Source of the DNA: Bacteroidota bacterium
GTDB taxonomy: Bacteria > Bacteroidota > Ignavibacteria > Kryptoniales > JAKASW01
DNA: 64,000 bases
Direction: 5' to 3'
Assembly: GCA_021811615.1 (NCBI GenBank)
Contig: JAJZNW010000093.1
Coordinates: forward strand, 41,921 to 105,920
The notes under the pieces were generated by a model. That model saw only the letters and a list, made by a program, of their open reading frames with translations, was not told the origin of the DNA and did no database searches. The position numbers were made by a program, and so were the translations under genes. Below, one piece after another: positions 45,703 through 53,501 of the stretch (position 1 is its first letter; each line of letters opens with the position of its first letter).

Positions 45703-46284
45703 TCAGCGTTTTTCTACGGGTTTCAGGCCCGCGTAAATTTCCAACTTACTGTACCACTCTTCACCATAAAGACGCGTGAGAGCGGATCTCAAAAATTCTA
45801 TAACACCCACGTTATCTGATTCACCTTTTCTTACTGCAGGGTCGCAGTCTTTCAGTTCATGGTACCGAAGAATGTCGCCTCCGAACCGGCTGACCCTGAT
45901 AGGATACAAATTACATGAGATCGGCTTTTTGAAACCGACCTTGCCATCATTGTACGCTTTTTCGATGGCACACTTGGCAATACCATTTTCCCTGTATACG
46001 AACACACAGTCTTCATCGTCGACACATGTGGTGGCATAATCGCCCTTGTCCCCTTCGTAGAAACCATATTTCCCGATGAGGTTTCGTTTCTCATTACTAA
46101 GGAGTGGAAGTACCTCAGGGAGGGCGGCCTCCATTTCCGGAATCTCGGAACCGAGGAGAGGGGCCCCCCTTCCTCCGGGAAGACTGCAGCAGGCACCCTT
46201 ACACTTGAGCAAGTCGCAAGCGAACTTGCGATTCAGTAGACTGCTGTCGACGGCCACTTCGTCTATGACAAATAATTCCCTCAT
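45703..46284 (-). CDS. DUF3109/YkgJ-type cysteine-cluster protein
   Basis: A 193-residue protein with a Cys cluster: CDLLKCKGACCSLPGG near the N-terminus, DDEDCVFV, AKCAIEKAY, ISCNLYPIR and KDCDP. The arrangement fits the DUF3109 branch of the YkgJ family (CxxxCxxxCC), presumed to bind a metal or Fe-S cluster. The function is unknown. It ends 18 bp before rpoN and may start that transcript. Confidence 0.82.
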   Translation of the reverse strand: MRELFVIDEVAVDSSLLNRKFACDLLKCKGACCSLPGGRGAPLLGSEIPEMEAALPEVLPLLSNEKRNLIGKYGFYEGDKGDYATTCVDDEDCVFVYRENGIAKCAIEKAYNDGKVGFKKPISCNLYPIRVSRFGGDILRYHELKDCDPAVRKGESDNVGVIEFLRSALTRLYGEEWYSKLEIYAGLKPVEKR

Positions 46285-46378
46285 GACGAATTAAGTTAAC
46301 AACTCATAAACTAACTTGAAACAAAGATGGAACAAAAGTTGCACTCAAATACTCGCGGAAGGGAGTATGAGTGAATTT

Positions 46379-46765
46379 TCAGAGGGTAGGATCGAGGATT
46401 TCTGTGTCCCTGATCAGCATCAGGATGGAAGAATGAGCGATGATGAAGTATTTATCTCCCTCAAATTCGATTTCCACAGCCTGATCGCGCAGAAATAGGG
46501 CGTAATCGCCGGGTTCTGCCTGGAGCGGGATGTATTTCACAGGTTCGCGGGGAGAAGTCGACCACGGCTCCTGGTCTATGAAATTAGGATTGGCAATCGC
46601 ATAACCGGGTCCCGCCTGTACGACGATCCCTCCCTGCACGCGTTCCTTATCCTTGACACCCGGAGGCAGGTAGAGCCCGTGTTCGGTTTTCTCCTGGTTC
46701 TTGTCCGGGGTAATCAGGACTTTATCGCCAACGAGAACGATTCTTCTTTTGGTTTTAATGTCCAT
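46379..46765 (-). CDS. GroES-family (Cpn10) co-chaperone-like protein
   Basis: A 128-residue protein with the Cpn10 fold signs: VLVGDKVLITPD at the start, TEHGLYLPPGVKDKERVQGGIVVQAGPG (mobile loop and hinge region; here cited in parts), and DYALFLRDQAVEIEFEGDKYFII at the end. It is about 30 residues longer than GroES because of an insert around FIDQEPWSTSPREPVKY. No groEL follows, so it is a stand-alone paralogue, perhaps with a special partner, rather than the main GroES. Confidence 0.82.
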   Translation of the reverse strand: MDIKTKRRIVLVGDKVLITPDKNQEKTEHGLYLPPGVKDKERVQGGIVVQAGPGYAIANPNFIDQEPWSTSPREPVKYIPLQAEPGDYALFLRDQAVEIEFEGDKYFIIAHSSILMLIRDTEILDPTL

Positions 46766-46813
46766 AAAATACTCATCAATATAAGAATAATGGGGTAAAC
46801 AATTGGTGGAACC

Positions 46814-46829
46814 TCACGCTGAAGCGTGA
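46814..46829. repeat. REP-like hairpin with TGAA loop
   Basis: TCACGC-TGAA-GCGTGA, perfect 6-bp stem. One of several stems with a TGAA or TAAA loop within 46.8-51.4 kb, around the IS200-type transposase gene. Confidence 0.55.
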
Positions 46830-46927
46830 AGGAAAAGAAAGAAGGTCGATTTGTATGTTACAGGAGGTTTGCCTAGAATTGAACTGTGCTTCGCGACATT
46901 TCTCAAAAATCAAAAAAAGGAGGGATA

Positions 46928-47347
46928 ATGGGCAAGAGGTTTTGGCTCGGGGCACTGGCCGTGTTTGTCGTGATGGAAATCCTGATGTTTCTTGTAGACG
47001 GCATCATACTCGCCGGCGCGTACGCGCAGGTCAATGTCTGGCGGCCCGACATGATGTCTCTCATGTGGATTTACCACGTGCTGGATCTCGTCACGGCCTT
47101 CTTCTTCACACTCGTGTTTTCAAAGGGATACGAGAACAAGGGAGTGATGGAGGGTGTACGTTATGGGTTTTACGTAGGCGTCTGGTTGAGCTCGGGTATG
47201 GCTTACGGGACGTACGCGATGATCGAGATCCCTTACTCGCTTGCGCTGCAGTGGTTCATCTACGGAATAATCGAATACATGATCGCGGGCGCGGTACTGG
47301 CGATGGTGTATAAAGGAATAACACCCAAGCCGACACCAGCGCATTAG
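46928..47347 (+). CDS. Four-helix integral membrane protein of unknown function
   Basis: A 139-residue membrane protein from ATG 46928, preceded by a strong AGGAGG site; a frame extending 14 codons upstream contains that site and is rejected. Hydrophobic segments lie at about 5-27, 41-61, 75-95 and 100-125. It ends GITPKPTPAH. No family is recognised with confidence. It is a single gene followed by the transposase left-end structure. Confidence 0.75.
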   Translation: MGKRFWLGALAVFVVMEILMFLVDGIILAGAYAQVNVWRPDMMSLMWIYHVLDLVTAFFFTLVFSKGYENKGVMEGVRYGFYVGVWLSSGMAYGTYAMIEIPYSLALQWFIYGIIEYMIAGAVLAMVYKGITPKPTPAH

Positions 47348-47363
47348 TCAGACAGCGCCATTG

Positions 47364-47423
47364 CCCCGGACCGATTGCCGATAGAATGCTTGGGATACCT
47401 TTCAACATCCCGGCGGTCCGGGG
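47364..47423. repeat. Inverted repeat upstream of the transposase gene
   Basis: CCCCGGACCG (47364-47373) and CGGTCCGGGG (47414-47423) are perfect inverse copies; inside, GGGAT and ATCCC can also pair. It could be the left-end structure of the IS200-type element or the terminator of the preceding gene. Confidence 0.5.
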
Positions 47424-47482
47424 AATACTATCCGATTTGATATCGGGTTTGCGCGGATAAAAACGTAAGGGAGGGTGGCATA

Positions 47483-47929
47483 ATGTCTTTTTTGAGGGTG
47501 TGGGTACATTTGAACTGGTCAACCTATCGGAGGGAACGGATAATCAATCCGATAATAAAGGAGATGCTGCTCCGGCACATTGTCGAGAACGCCAGAGGAA
47601 AAGGGATCTATGTGGACACAGTTAATTGCGTCGAAGATCACATTCACGTCTTAGTCTCGCTGGGACCGGACCAGGCTTTGAGTAAAGTGGTACAGTTGAT
47701 CAAGGGAGAATCGTCGCATTGGATGAACCAGACGGGAGCACTGAAAGAGGAGTTCGGCTGGCAGGATTGTTATTACGCGGAGTCCGTGAGTTACTCGGCC
47801 GTGCCCCGTGTAAGGGACTATATTCGGGATCAGGAAGAGCACCACCGGCGGAAGAGTTTTGAGGTAGAGCGGCGGGAATTTATGGAAAGGAATGGATTTG
47901 ACAGTGAGGATGAGGGGCTAAAGCCCTGA
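47483..47929 (+). CDS. tnpA: IS200/IS605-type (Y1, HUH) transposase
   Basis: A 148-residue single-domain HUH transposase, full length for IS200 TnpA. The metal-binding HxH lies in VEDHIHVLVSL and the catalytic Tyr in VRDYIRDQEEHH; WVHLNWSTYRR at the start is typical. It cuts and joins single-stranded DNA at hairpin ends. No tnpB/IscB-like accessory gene accompanies it. The last codons and stop fall in a small hairpin (47915-47926, GGGC-TAAA-GCCC). It may be a mobile IS200 or a domesticated REP-associated (RAYT) enzyme. Confidence 0.92.
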   Translation: MSFLRVWVHLNWSTYRRERIINPIIKEMLLRHIVENARGKGIYVDTVNCVEDHIHVLVSLGPDQALSKVVQLIKGESSHWMNQTGALKEEFGWQDCYYAESVSYSAVPRVRDYIRDQEEHHRRKSFEVERREFMERNGFDSEDEGLKP

Positions 47930-47942
47930 CAGGGGAATTATG

Positions 47943-47970
47943 CATGCCCCGAACTAAAGTTCGGGGCATG
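47943..47970. repeat. Perfect 12-bp-stem hairpin with TAAA loop, right side of the transposase gene
   Basis: CATGCCCCGAAC-TAAA-GTTCGGGGCATG, perfect. It starts 13 bp after the tnpA stop and is the best candidate for the right-end hairpin recognised by TnpA. Confidence 0.7.
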
Positions 47971-48251
47971 TAGCTGGCCTCCCAAGTAGTGGCCTGGCCT
48001 ACAGAGCAATTTCACTGCTGCCAAGGGAGCTGCCTGGCCTCCATATCTGTTGCTCAGCTTCCTCTGTGCCCTGGTCTGAAGTTCAGGGTAATTAGACTAT
48101 AGGCCGACTATGGTAGGTCAAATGATGGCCGATATTGGATCTACTATTTCCCTTGCTGGTCCCCTCGCCGCTGAGATTCCCTTGCAGCCTCTGTGCCGAT
48201 TGTCCTCAGCTCCTGTGCTGGTTCCTCTCAGCCCATGTGCCTACTGCCGCT

Positions 48252-48282
48252 GATTGCCGTGAGCTTTCAGCTCACGGCAATC
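48252..48282. repeat. Perfect hairpin just downstream of trxB
   Basis: GATTGCCGTGAGCT (48252-48265) and AGCTCACGGCAATC (48269-48282). Read on the minus strand the loop is TGAAA, like the other elements. No T-run follows, so it looks like a REP-type element rather than a classic terminator, although it lies 7 bp past the trxB stop. Confidence 0.65.
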
Positions 48283-48288
48283 GCAAGA

Positions 48289-49251
48289 TTAGTCAGCCGA
48301 TTTGTGATAAAGCGCTTCAAGATACTTCTCCGCATCAATCGCGGCCATGCAGCCGGTTCCTGCGGCGGTAACTGCCTGACGGTATTTCTTGTCTGCTACA
48401 TCTCCGGCGGCAAACACACCCGGCACGCTCGTCTCGGTCGAGCCGTTCCTGGTGACGATGTACCCGACGCTGTCGGTTTCCAGCTGCCCCTTGAATATGG
48501 CGGTATTCGGCTGATGACCGATTGCGAGGAAGAGACCGGTGCATTTCATTTCGGTTCGCTCGCCAGTCTTCACATTCTTGAGCATCACGCCGCGCACTTT
48601 TTTCTCCTGGACCCCGAGCACTTCATCGACGACGGAATCCCATACAAACTTTATCTTGGGATTCGAGAAGGCGCGCTCCTGCATTATCTTGGAAGCGCGG
48701 AGCGAATCGCGACGATGCACGACCGTAACCTTGCTTGCGAACTTCGTAAGGAAGTTCGCCTCTTCCATCGCAGTGTCGCCGCCACCGACGACAGCGATCT
48801 CCTGGTCTTTGAAAAAGAACCCGTCGCATGTCGCGCATGCGGACACTCCGTATCCCATCAGCGCTTTCTCCGATTCTATGTTGAGGAGCTTTGCCGAAGC
48901 GCCGGTGGAGATTATGATGGAGTCTGCCGTGTAGGTCTCGCTCCCGCTCTTCACCACAAACGGCCGTTTGGAGAGATCGACCTGCGACACATCCCTGAAG
49001 AAAGTCTTCGTGCCGAACTTTTCGGCCTGTTTCTTCATCATGTCCATAAGCTCGGGTCCCATGATGCCTTCGGGAAATCCGGGGTAGTTCTCGACTTCAG
49101 TCGTGATAGTCAGCTGGCCTCCGGGCTGGCTCCCCTCGAAGAGAATCGGTTCAAGGTTGGCGCGGCCGGTATAGATGGCCGCTGTCAGCCCTGCAGGCCC
49201 CGATCCGATGATAATGACTTTCCTGTGCGAAGCATCTTTTGGATTGTTCAT
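48289..49251 (-). CDS. trxB: Thioredoxin-disulfide reductase
   Basis: NADPH-dependent flavoprotein of 320 residues. FAD-binding [16 protein letters not shown] is at 16-31, the redox-active pair Cys139/Cys142 in [14 protein letters not shown]-binding [12 protein letters not shown], and C-terminal [19 protein letters not shown]. It keeps thioredoxin reduced in the cytosol. Its ATG overlaps the HAD-phosphatase stop by 4 bp. No thioredoxin gene is adjacent. Confidence 0.97.
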   Translation of the reverse strand: MNNPKDASHRKVIIIGSGPAGLTAAIYTGRANLEPILFEGSQPGGQLTITTEVENYPGFPEGIMGPELMDMMKKQAEKFGTKTFFRDVSQVDLSKRPFVVKSGSETYTADSIIISTGASAKLLNIESEKALMGYGVSACATCDGFFFKDQEIAVVGGGDTAMEEANFLTKFASKVTVVHRRDSLRASKIMQERAFSNPKIKFVWDSVVDEVLGVQEKKVRGVMLKNVKTGERTEMKCTGLFLAIGHQPNTAIFKGQLETDSVGYIVTRNGSTETSVPGVFAAGDVADKKYRQAVTAAGTGCMAAIDAEKYLEALYHKSAD

Positions 49252-49937
49252 ACTTTCTCCCTTACTTTCGGCCCCCGAGATTCTTCGGGCCTTATTATTC
49301 TTTTCAATGTTTCATCTGCAAAATCTCTTATGAAAAAGTCTGCAGCTTTCAGGACTTCGGCGGTGGTGGTAGTCAGTAGTGCCACGCAAGAGGTGCCAGC
49401 GGCCTTTGCCGCGGTCACCCCGGGAAGAGAATCCTCGAAGACGACGCAATGCGCAGGATCCTCGCCCAACCCGAATGCTGCCTTGAGGAAGACTTCGGGA
49501 TCAGGTTTCCCTTTCGTCACATCGTCGCCGCACACTTCGGCGTCGAACGCGCCCCGGAGCCGGAACGCATCGAGAAACGCATCGACATTCTGCCGCGGTG
49601 CCGAAGTCGCAAGTGCAATTTTCTGCTCCGATCGCCTGAGCATCTGCAGGAATTCGAGCGCCCCATTTATCGGGACGCCAACTTCCGCTACCGTGTTGAC
49701 GAAATTCGAGTCGACTTCATCCGAGAGCCTCTTCACCTCGTCGTCGCTGAACTTCCCTTTCGGAAAAAACAGCTCGAGCGTATCGACGCCTCTCTTGCCG
49801 AAACAGGCAGTTCGGAACTTCTCGTAATCGATTTCCTTACCAAGACTGTTAAGGACCTTCTTCCAGCCCGCGTAATGTATTTTTGAACTATCGATCAGGA
49901 CTCCGTCCAGATCGAACAAATATCCCTTGTACTTCAC
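49248..49937 (-). CDS. HAD-superfamily hydrolase, beta-phosphoglucomutase-like
   Basis: A 229-residue HAD subfamily IA protein. Motif I is [10 protein letters not shown] with the nucleophile and acid Asp residues, motif II is LATSAPR, and [13 protein letters not shown] followed by [16 protein letters not shown] gives motifs III and IV. The cap region resembles beta-phosphoglucomutase/sugar-phosphate phosphatases. Substrate unproven. It is translationally coupled to trxB downstream. Confidence 0.88.
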   Translation of the reverse strand: MKYKGYLFDLDGVLIDSSKIHYAGWKKVLNSLGKEIDYEKFRTACFGKRGVDTLELFFPKGKFSDDEVKRLSDEVDSNFVNTVAEVGVPINGALEFLQMLRRSEQKIALATSAPRQNVDAFLDAFRLRGAFDAEVCGDDVTKGKPDPEVFLKAAFGLGEDPAHCVVFEDSLPGVTAAKAAGTSCVALLTTTTAEVLKAADFFIRDFADETLKRIIRPEESRGPKVREKV

Positions 49938-50031
49938 TTCGAATTATTTCCTGATGTTATTACTGAATCATTGATGAAAATATCCGGCATAATGACCCAC
50001 TCGATTCGTATCGTCGGCAATATTAGCGATA

Positions 50032-50997
50032 CTAACTGTGACATCCGTTTTCCGGCGAATTTGACCCGGCCGATAATGCCCTGGCATTTCTCTGCAAACC
50101 TTCATACTTAGTGCGCTTGACGGGACTGCGCCTGAATCTCCCGGCGAACTCTTCCCTGGTCATTAGATGAATATCCTGCGGCTTCAGATTCAGATTTTCC
50201 TCGCGCGGCAGGAAGGCCGGTTCGCCTGAAGGAGCGGCAAATTTCCGGTTCCACGGACAGACGTCCTGACAAATGTCGCAACCGAAAAGCCAACTATCAA
50301 GATTCGGGACGAATTCTGCAGGAATGGCTTCATCGCGGTTCTCTATTGTGAGAAACGAAATGCATTTGTTTGCATCGAGGAGATACGGCTCGACGATCGC
50401 ATTCGTCGGACAGGCGTCGATGCAGGCACGGCAGCTCCCGCAGTGATCCGTCTCAGGCAGATCGTACTCCAGATCGAGATCCGTAATGATTTCGGCGAGA
50501 AATACCCACGACCCAATCCGCCGGCTGATCACGTTCGTGTGTTTGCCGATCCAGCCGATCCCGGCCCGGCGGGCCCATGCCTTATCCATTACCGGGCCGG
50601 TATCGCAGTACCATAAGAAGTTGTTCCCGGGAAACATTTCCGAAAGTTCCGCGACGAGGTCTTTCAGAACCCTGCCAAGAACGAGGTGGTAGTCGTCTCC
50701 CCACGCATACTTCGAGATCTTCGCGGACGTGTCTGCATGCTGAGACTGTGTGTAGTAGTTCTTTCCCAACGAGACGACGGACTTCGCTCCGTTCAGCACA
50801 GAGCGCGGATCGGCACGCCTGTCGGTATTTCTTTCCATCCACTGCATGCTCGCCTGGTAGCCACGGGAAAGCCATTCCGTGAGTTGCGCCGATTCTTCAT
50901 CGAGCCGACAGGCTTCGGCAATCCCAACCAGTTCAAAGCCTTTTTCCGAAGCGAGTCGCTTCACGATACCGGAATCCGTTTTCTTGCCGCTGCTCAT
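50032..50997 (-). CDS. queG: Epoxyqueuosine reductase
   Basis: Last enzyme of queuosine synthesis: reduces epoxyqueuosine in tRNA wobble positions using cobalamin and two [4Fe-4S] clusters. It is 321 residues with the two Cys motifs CGSCRACIDACPTNAIV and FGCDICQDVCPWN, plus the KNYYTQ and DTGPVMDKAWARRAGIGWIGKH segments typical of QueG. It follows the Rieske gene by 9 bp. It is the second B12-using protein of the window after the CarH-type repressor. Confidence 0.96.
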   Translation of the reverse strand: MSSGKKTDSGIVKRLASEKGFELVGIAEACRLDEESAQLTEWLSRGYQASMQWMERNTDRRADPRSVLNGAKSVVSLGKNYYTQSQHADTSAKISKYAWGDDYHLVLGRVLKDLVAELSEMFPGNNFLWYCDTGPVMDKAWARRAGIGWIGKHTNVISRRIGSWVFLAEIITDLDLEYDLPETDHCGSCRACIDACPTNAIVEPYLLDANKCISFLTIENRDEAIPAEFVPNLDSWLFGCDICQDVCPWNRKFAAPSGEPAFLPREENLNLKPQDIHLMTREEFAGRFRRSPVKRTKYEGLQRNARALSAGSNSPENGCHS

Positions 50998-51006
50998 TCG
51001 GGAATA

Positions 51007-51339
51007 TCACCAACCGAATTCATTGACCACTTTCCTGACATAGACCGCGCCGTCTTCGACTTTCACCTCAAGCATCTTCAGCTTTCCACTCTGGTTAACA
51101 CATCTCCCCGTCTTCAAGTTGTATGTCCACCCGTGCATTGGACAGGTGAGCTCTTCACCCTGAATCTGGCCGCCGTACTTGTCCACGAGAGGCGTATGCT
51201 GATGGGGACAAATGTTCAGGAATGCATGGATGCTGTCTCCAAGCTTAACAATCGCAACGTCGTCGTCTTCAAGCTTGCGCGCGATGCCCTTGTTTTCGCG
51301 AAGGTCGGAAACGGAGGCGATCTTTATGAATTCAGGCAA
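51007..51339 (-). CDS. Rieske [2Fe-2S] ferredoxin-like protein
   Basis: A 110-residue soluble Rieske domain. Ligands are Cys44-x-His46 (CPHQH) and Cys66-x2-His69 (CPMHGW). It resembles NirD or dioxygenase-type ferredoxins, which carry electrons to an oxygenase or reductase. No such partner is adjacent; queG follows by 9 bp, so it could supply electrons there, but that is inference. Confidence 0.9.
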   Translation of the reverse strand: MPEFIKIASVSDLRENKGIARKLEDDDVAIVKLGDSIHAFLNICPHQHTPLVDKYGGQIQGEELTCPMHGWTYNLKTGRCVNQSGKLKMLEVKVEDGAVYVRKVVNEFGW

Positions 51340-51363
51340 GAGGGGGACTCCATATATATCAGG

Positions 51364-51385
51364 GCCACACTCTGAAGAGTGTGGC
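51364..51385. repeat. Perfect 9-bp-stem hairpin with TGAA loop
   Basis: GCCACACTC-TGAA-GAGTGTGGC, between the metallohydrolase stop (51413) and the Rieske start (51339). It has the same loop as the other hairpins around the IS200-type gene and is a likely REP-type element. It might also affect expression of the downstream genes. Confidence 0.65.
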
Positions 51386-51412
51386 TATTGGATTATCGGG
51401 ATTGGTATTCAT

Positions 51413-52273
51413 TTATTGCAGTTGCTCACTCATGTCGACGGGCGTGCCGGGCCTGTACCCTTTGTCGGTTCTTGCGACGAGGGTCGCGGCATATTTCGGG
51501 TCGTGCTCAAAAAAAAGTATGAAGTTGCGCTCGACCGCTTTCGCCAGGATCGCCTTCTTCTCCTCCAACGTCGTCAGCGGAGAATTGTCATATCCCATTA
51601 TATAAGGGAGAGGGATGTGCGATGAAGTGGGGATGGTGTCGCCCGGATGGCACAGCGTTTCCGCTCCGTCTGTGACGAGGACGGTCTGATGTGCGACTGT
51701 GTGGCCGTTCGTGAGTCTCAGAAAAATCCCCGGCAGAAATTCCGTTTCTCCTTCGAGGAGCCTGAGCCTCTCCTGCTCGAACAGAGGGACATATTTTTCG
51801 TTATGGTAACTTGCCTGATCCTTCTCCGACGGGTTAACGGCCCACTCGTATTGTTTCTTCTGGACATAATAGGTGGCGTTCGGGAAAGTCGGTTTCACAG
51901 AGCCGTCGCCATCGGCGAATGTCGCGCCGCCTACATGGTCGAAATGAAGGTGAGTGAGTATGACGTCGGTGATGTCGCCGGCCGACAGGCCGGCAGCTTT
52001 CAGCGATTCTGAGAGAGTGTACTTCGAATTGTCGATGCCGTAGATCTGTGAAAACTTCGGATCCCACCCCTGGCCGACACCGGTGTCCACGATGATCCGG
52101 CGCTTGCCGTTGTCTATGAGGAGCGTGCGCGCGGCCATCTCGATCCGGTTCTTCTGATCTGAAGGGTTCGTTCTTTCCCAGAGAACCTTGGGAACAACTC
52201 CGAACATGGCGCCACCGTCGAGGTAGAAACGGCATGTCTCGAGTGCCGTGAGTTTGTACTCTCCTATTCGCAC
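51413..52273 (-). CDS. MBL-fold metallohydrolase
   Basis: A 286-residue metallo-beta-lactamase-fold protein with the LTHLHFDHVGG metal motif, TNGHTVAH, and CHPGDTIPTSSH, as in the N-acyl homoserine lactonase/arylsulfatase-like groups. It starts with GTG (52273) and has no signal peptide, so it is cytosolic. Substrate unknown; unlike the B1 enzyme at 32 kb it lacks the beta-lactamase Cys ligand pattern. It may begin the transcript including the Rieske and queG genes. Confidence 0.88.
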   Translation of the reverse strand: MRIGEYKLTALETCRFYLDGGAMFGVVPKVLWERTNPSDQKNRIEMAARTLLIDNGKRRIIVDTGVGQGWDPKFSQIYGIDNSKYTLSESLKAAGLSAGDITDVILTHLHFDHVGGATFADGDGSVKPTFPNATYYVQKKQYEWAVNPSEKDQASYHNEKYVPLFEQERLRLLEGETEFLPGIFLRLTNGHTVAHQTVLVTDGAETLCHPGDTIPTSSHIPLPYIMGYDNSPLTTLEEKKAILAKAVERNFILFFEHDPKYAATLVARTDKGYRPGTPVDMSEQLQ

Positions 52274-52469
52274 ATAGTCACCAGCATTTGTCTCAAATCC
52301 CTGGATCCAAACGGCAAACGGAGAGACACGAGGTCACCATGGATTATATACTTACGCAAGCAAGAAACCAGTGGGAATCCGTTTGGTTCGTTTGACCTAC
52401 GTCCTATTCCTTCCAAGGAAATATCTGACCGATTCGCTTTCAGTGTTTTCACATAATGCCCAAACAGAA

Positions 52470-52494
52470 AAGGTCGGGTGTTGGACCCGACCTT
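52470..52494 (-). terminator. Rho-independent terminator of the ferredoxin gene
   Basis: AAGGTCGGG (52470-52478) and CCCGACCTT (52486-52494) form a perfect 9-bp stem with a 7-nt loop. On the minus strand TTCTGTTT follows. It lies about 45 bp past the ferredoxin stop. Confidence 0.7.
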
Positions 52495-52539
52495 CCATAA
52501 ATATCCCCCGTCAACCCTGTGACGTGAAATTGCTGCTTA

Positions 52540-52878
52540 CTACTTTCTGAATCTGGATGTCGCGGCAGAAAGCTCAAGGCCGGCGAGTTCGGGATTCAGT
52601 TTCACGGCTCTGGCAAAAAGAGCCTCTTCAGCCTCGGCGTGGTTCGGATCAGGGATGCAGCAGTCGACCGGACACACTGCAGCACATTGTTCCTGTTCGT
52701 GATGACCGACGCATTCGGTGCACTTGTCAGGGACTATGTAATAGAAATCGTTAGAAATCGGGGGATGCTTTTCGCCGGAGAGGTCCCACTCGACGCCGCC
52801 CGCATAGATTGCCGTGTTAGGGCATTCAGGTTCGCAGGCGCCGCAGTTAATACACTCTTCAGTGATGAACGTAGCCAT
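52540..52878 (-). CDS. YfhL-type 4Fe-4S dicluster ferredoxin
   Basis: A 112-residue ferredoxin with two cluster motifs: CINCGACEPECP at about 9-20 and a second, CTEC...CAAVCPVDCCIP at about 53-76 with an insert (VGHHEQEQ) between the first pair of Cys, which is typical of the YfhL/Allochromatium type. It carries low-potential electrons. The C-terminal tail is helical. It stands alone with its own terminator. Confidence 0.92.
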   Translation of the reverse strand: MATFITEECINCGACEPECPNTAIYAGGVEWDLSGEKHPPISNDFYYIVPDKCTECVGHHEQEQCAAVCPVDCCIPDPNHAEAEEALFARAVKLNPELAGLELSAATSRFRK

Positions 52879-53501
52879 TAATGTTCTCCTTTTTAATTAT
52901 TCGATGCCGGAGCGAGCTTGACTCGGGGAAGTCCCGCCTGCGGCGATTGTTGCACCGCCGGTATCGATTCAGTCATCTCAAATACACTGCCATTTATATC
53001 AACAAACAAAAAGCCTTCACACTCTCACGCGGCCATACGCCGTTCTTCGCTGCAAGTCGGGAGGGATTTAGATCTTCCGACCGGGTTCGGAGGAATGAAT
53101 TAACTACCGGATATTGCCCGCCGACAGTCACGCAAGCGTCCGGATTTCAGAGTCCTGAAAGGATCACCGCATTTTCCGACGGGCGCCCGCAGATCCGAAG
53201 TAATAAAACCGACCTTTATCTCGACCGTTCAAAGAATCGCCGGGAAGCGACTGGCCCTTCACCGACATAACGGGTAAAATATATCAACAGGGGGAGAAAG
53301 ATTCAATGTTATCCGGCAGCTCAAGCCGGAGGCAATTCTTTGCACCTGCCTTCCGGGCAGGTGCTAAACAATTACACAGAGATACACCGAGGAAGAAAAG
53401 AGAGAGACACAGAGAACAAGACTAATTCTCTGTGAAACTCACGTGTTTTCTCTGTGTCCCTCTGTGAAATGTTCTTAGCCCGGCAAACGCTGACCGCACT
53501 A
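52879..53501. other. 623-bp intergenic region with repeat elements
   Basis: No gene is supported on either strand. It holds a small hairpin at about 53313-53329 (CCGGC/GCCGG), a perfect 9-bp hairpin GCACCTGCC-TTCCG-GGCAGGTGC (53342-53364), and the ACACAGAG-type palindromic element (53374-53468). The latter two are downstream of the UDP-xylose synthase gene. Confidence 0.5.
53374..53468. repeat. Imperfect palindromic element with ACACAGAG / CTCTGTGT arms
   Basis: Left arm (about 53374-53416) starts ACACAGAGATACACCGAGG and ends GACACAGAGAA; the right arm (about 53425-53468) starts TTCTCTGTG and ends CTCTGTGTCCCTCTGTG, an imperfect inverse copy. A partial relative lies at about 2322-2375. This is the form of a MITE-like dispersed repeat. 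Confidence 0.55.

Larger units (their letters stand above)
47930..48288. other. 359-bp non-coding region rich in hairpins and degenerate repeats
   Basis: No gene is supported. It contains hairpins at 47943-47970 and 48252-48282 and a decayed one at 48069-48088 (CCCTGGTC-TGAA-GTTCAGGG). Between them are repeated words such as TGGCCT, CTCTGTGCC and CTCAGC, suggesting remnants of several element ends. An antisense frame here belongs to trxB shadow only. Confidence 0.55.

Noticed and set aside
47364..47423. Reading the inverted repeat upstream of tnpA as a plain terminator of the membrane-protein gene
   Set aside because: Not excluded, but no T-run follows on the plus strand, and it lies about 60 bp before the tnpA start, so a transposon-end role is equally plausible.
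48193..49827. A 544-codon plus-strand open frame
   Set aside because: It is antisense to trxB and the HAD hydrolase. Length alone reflects codon bias of the true genes; low-complexity Ser/Phe stretches show that it is a shadow.
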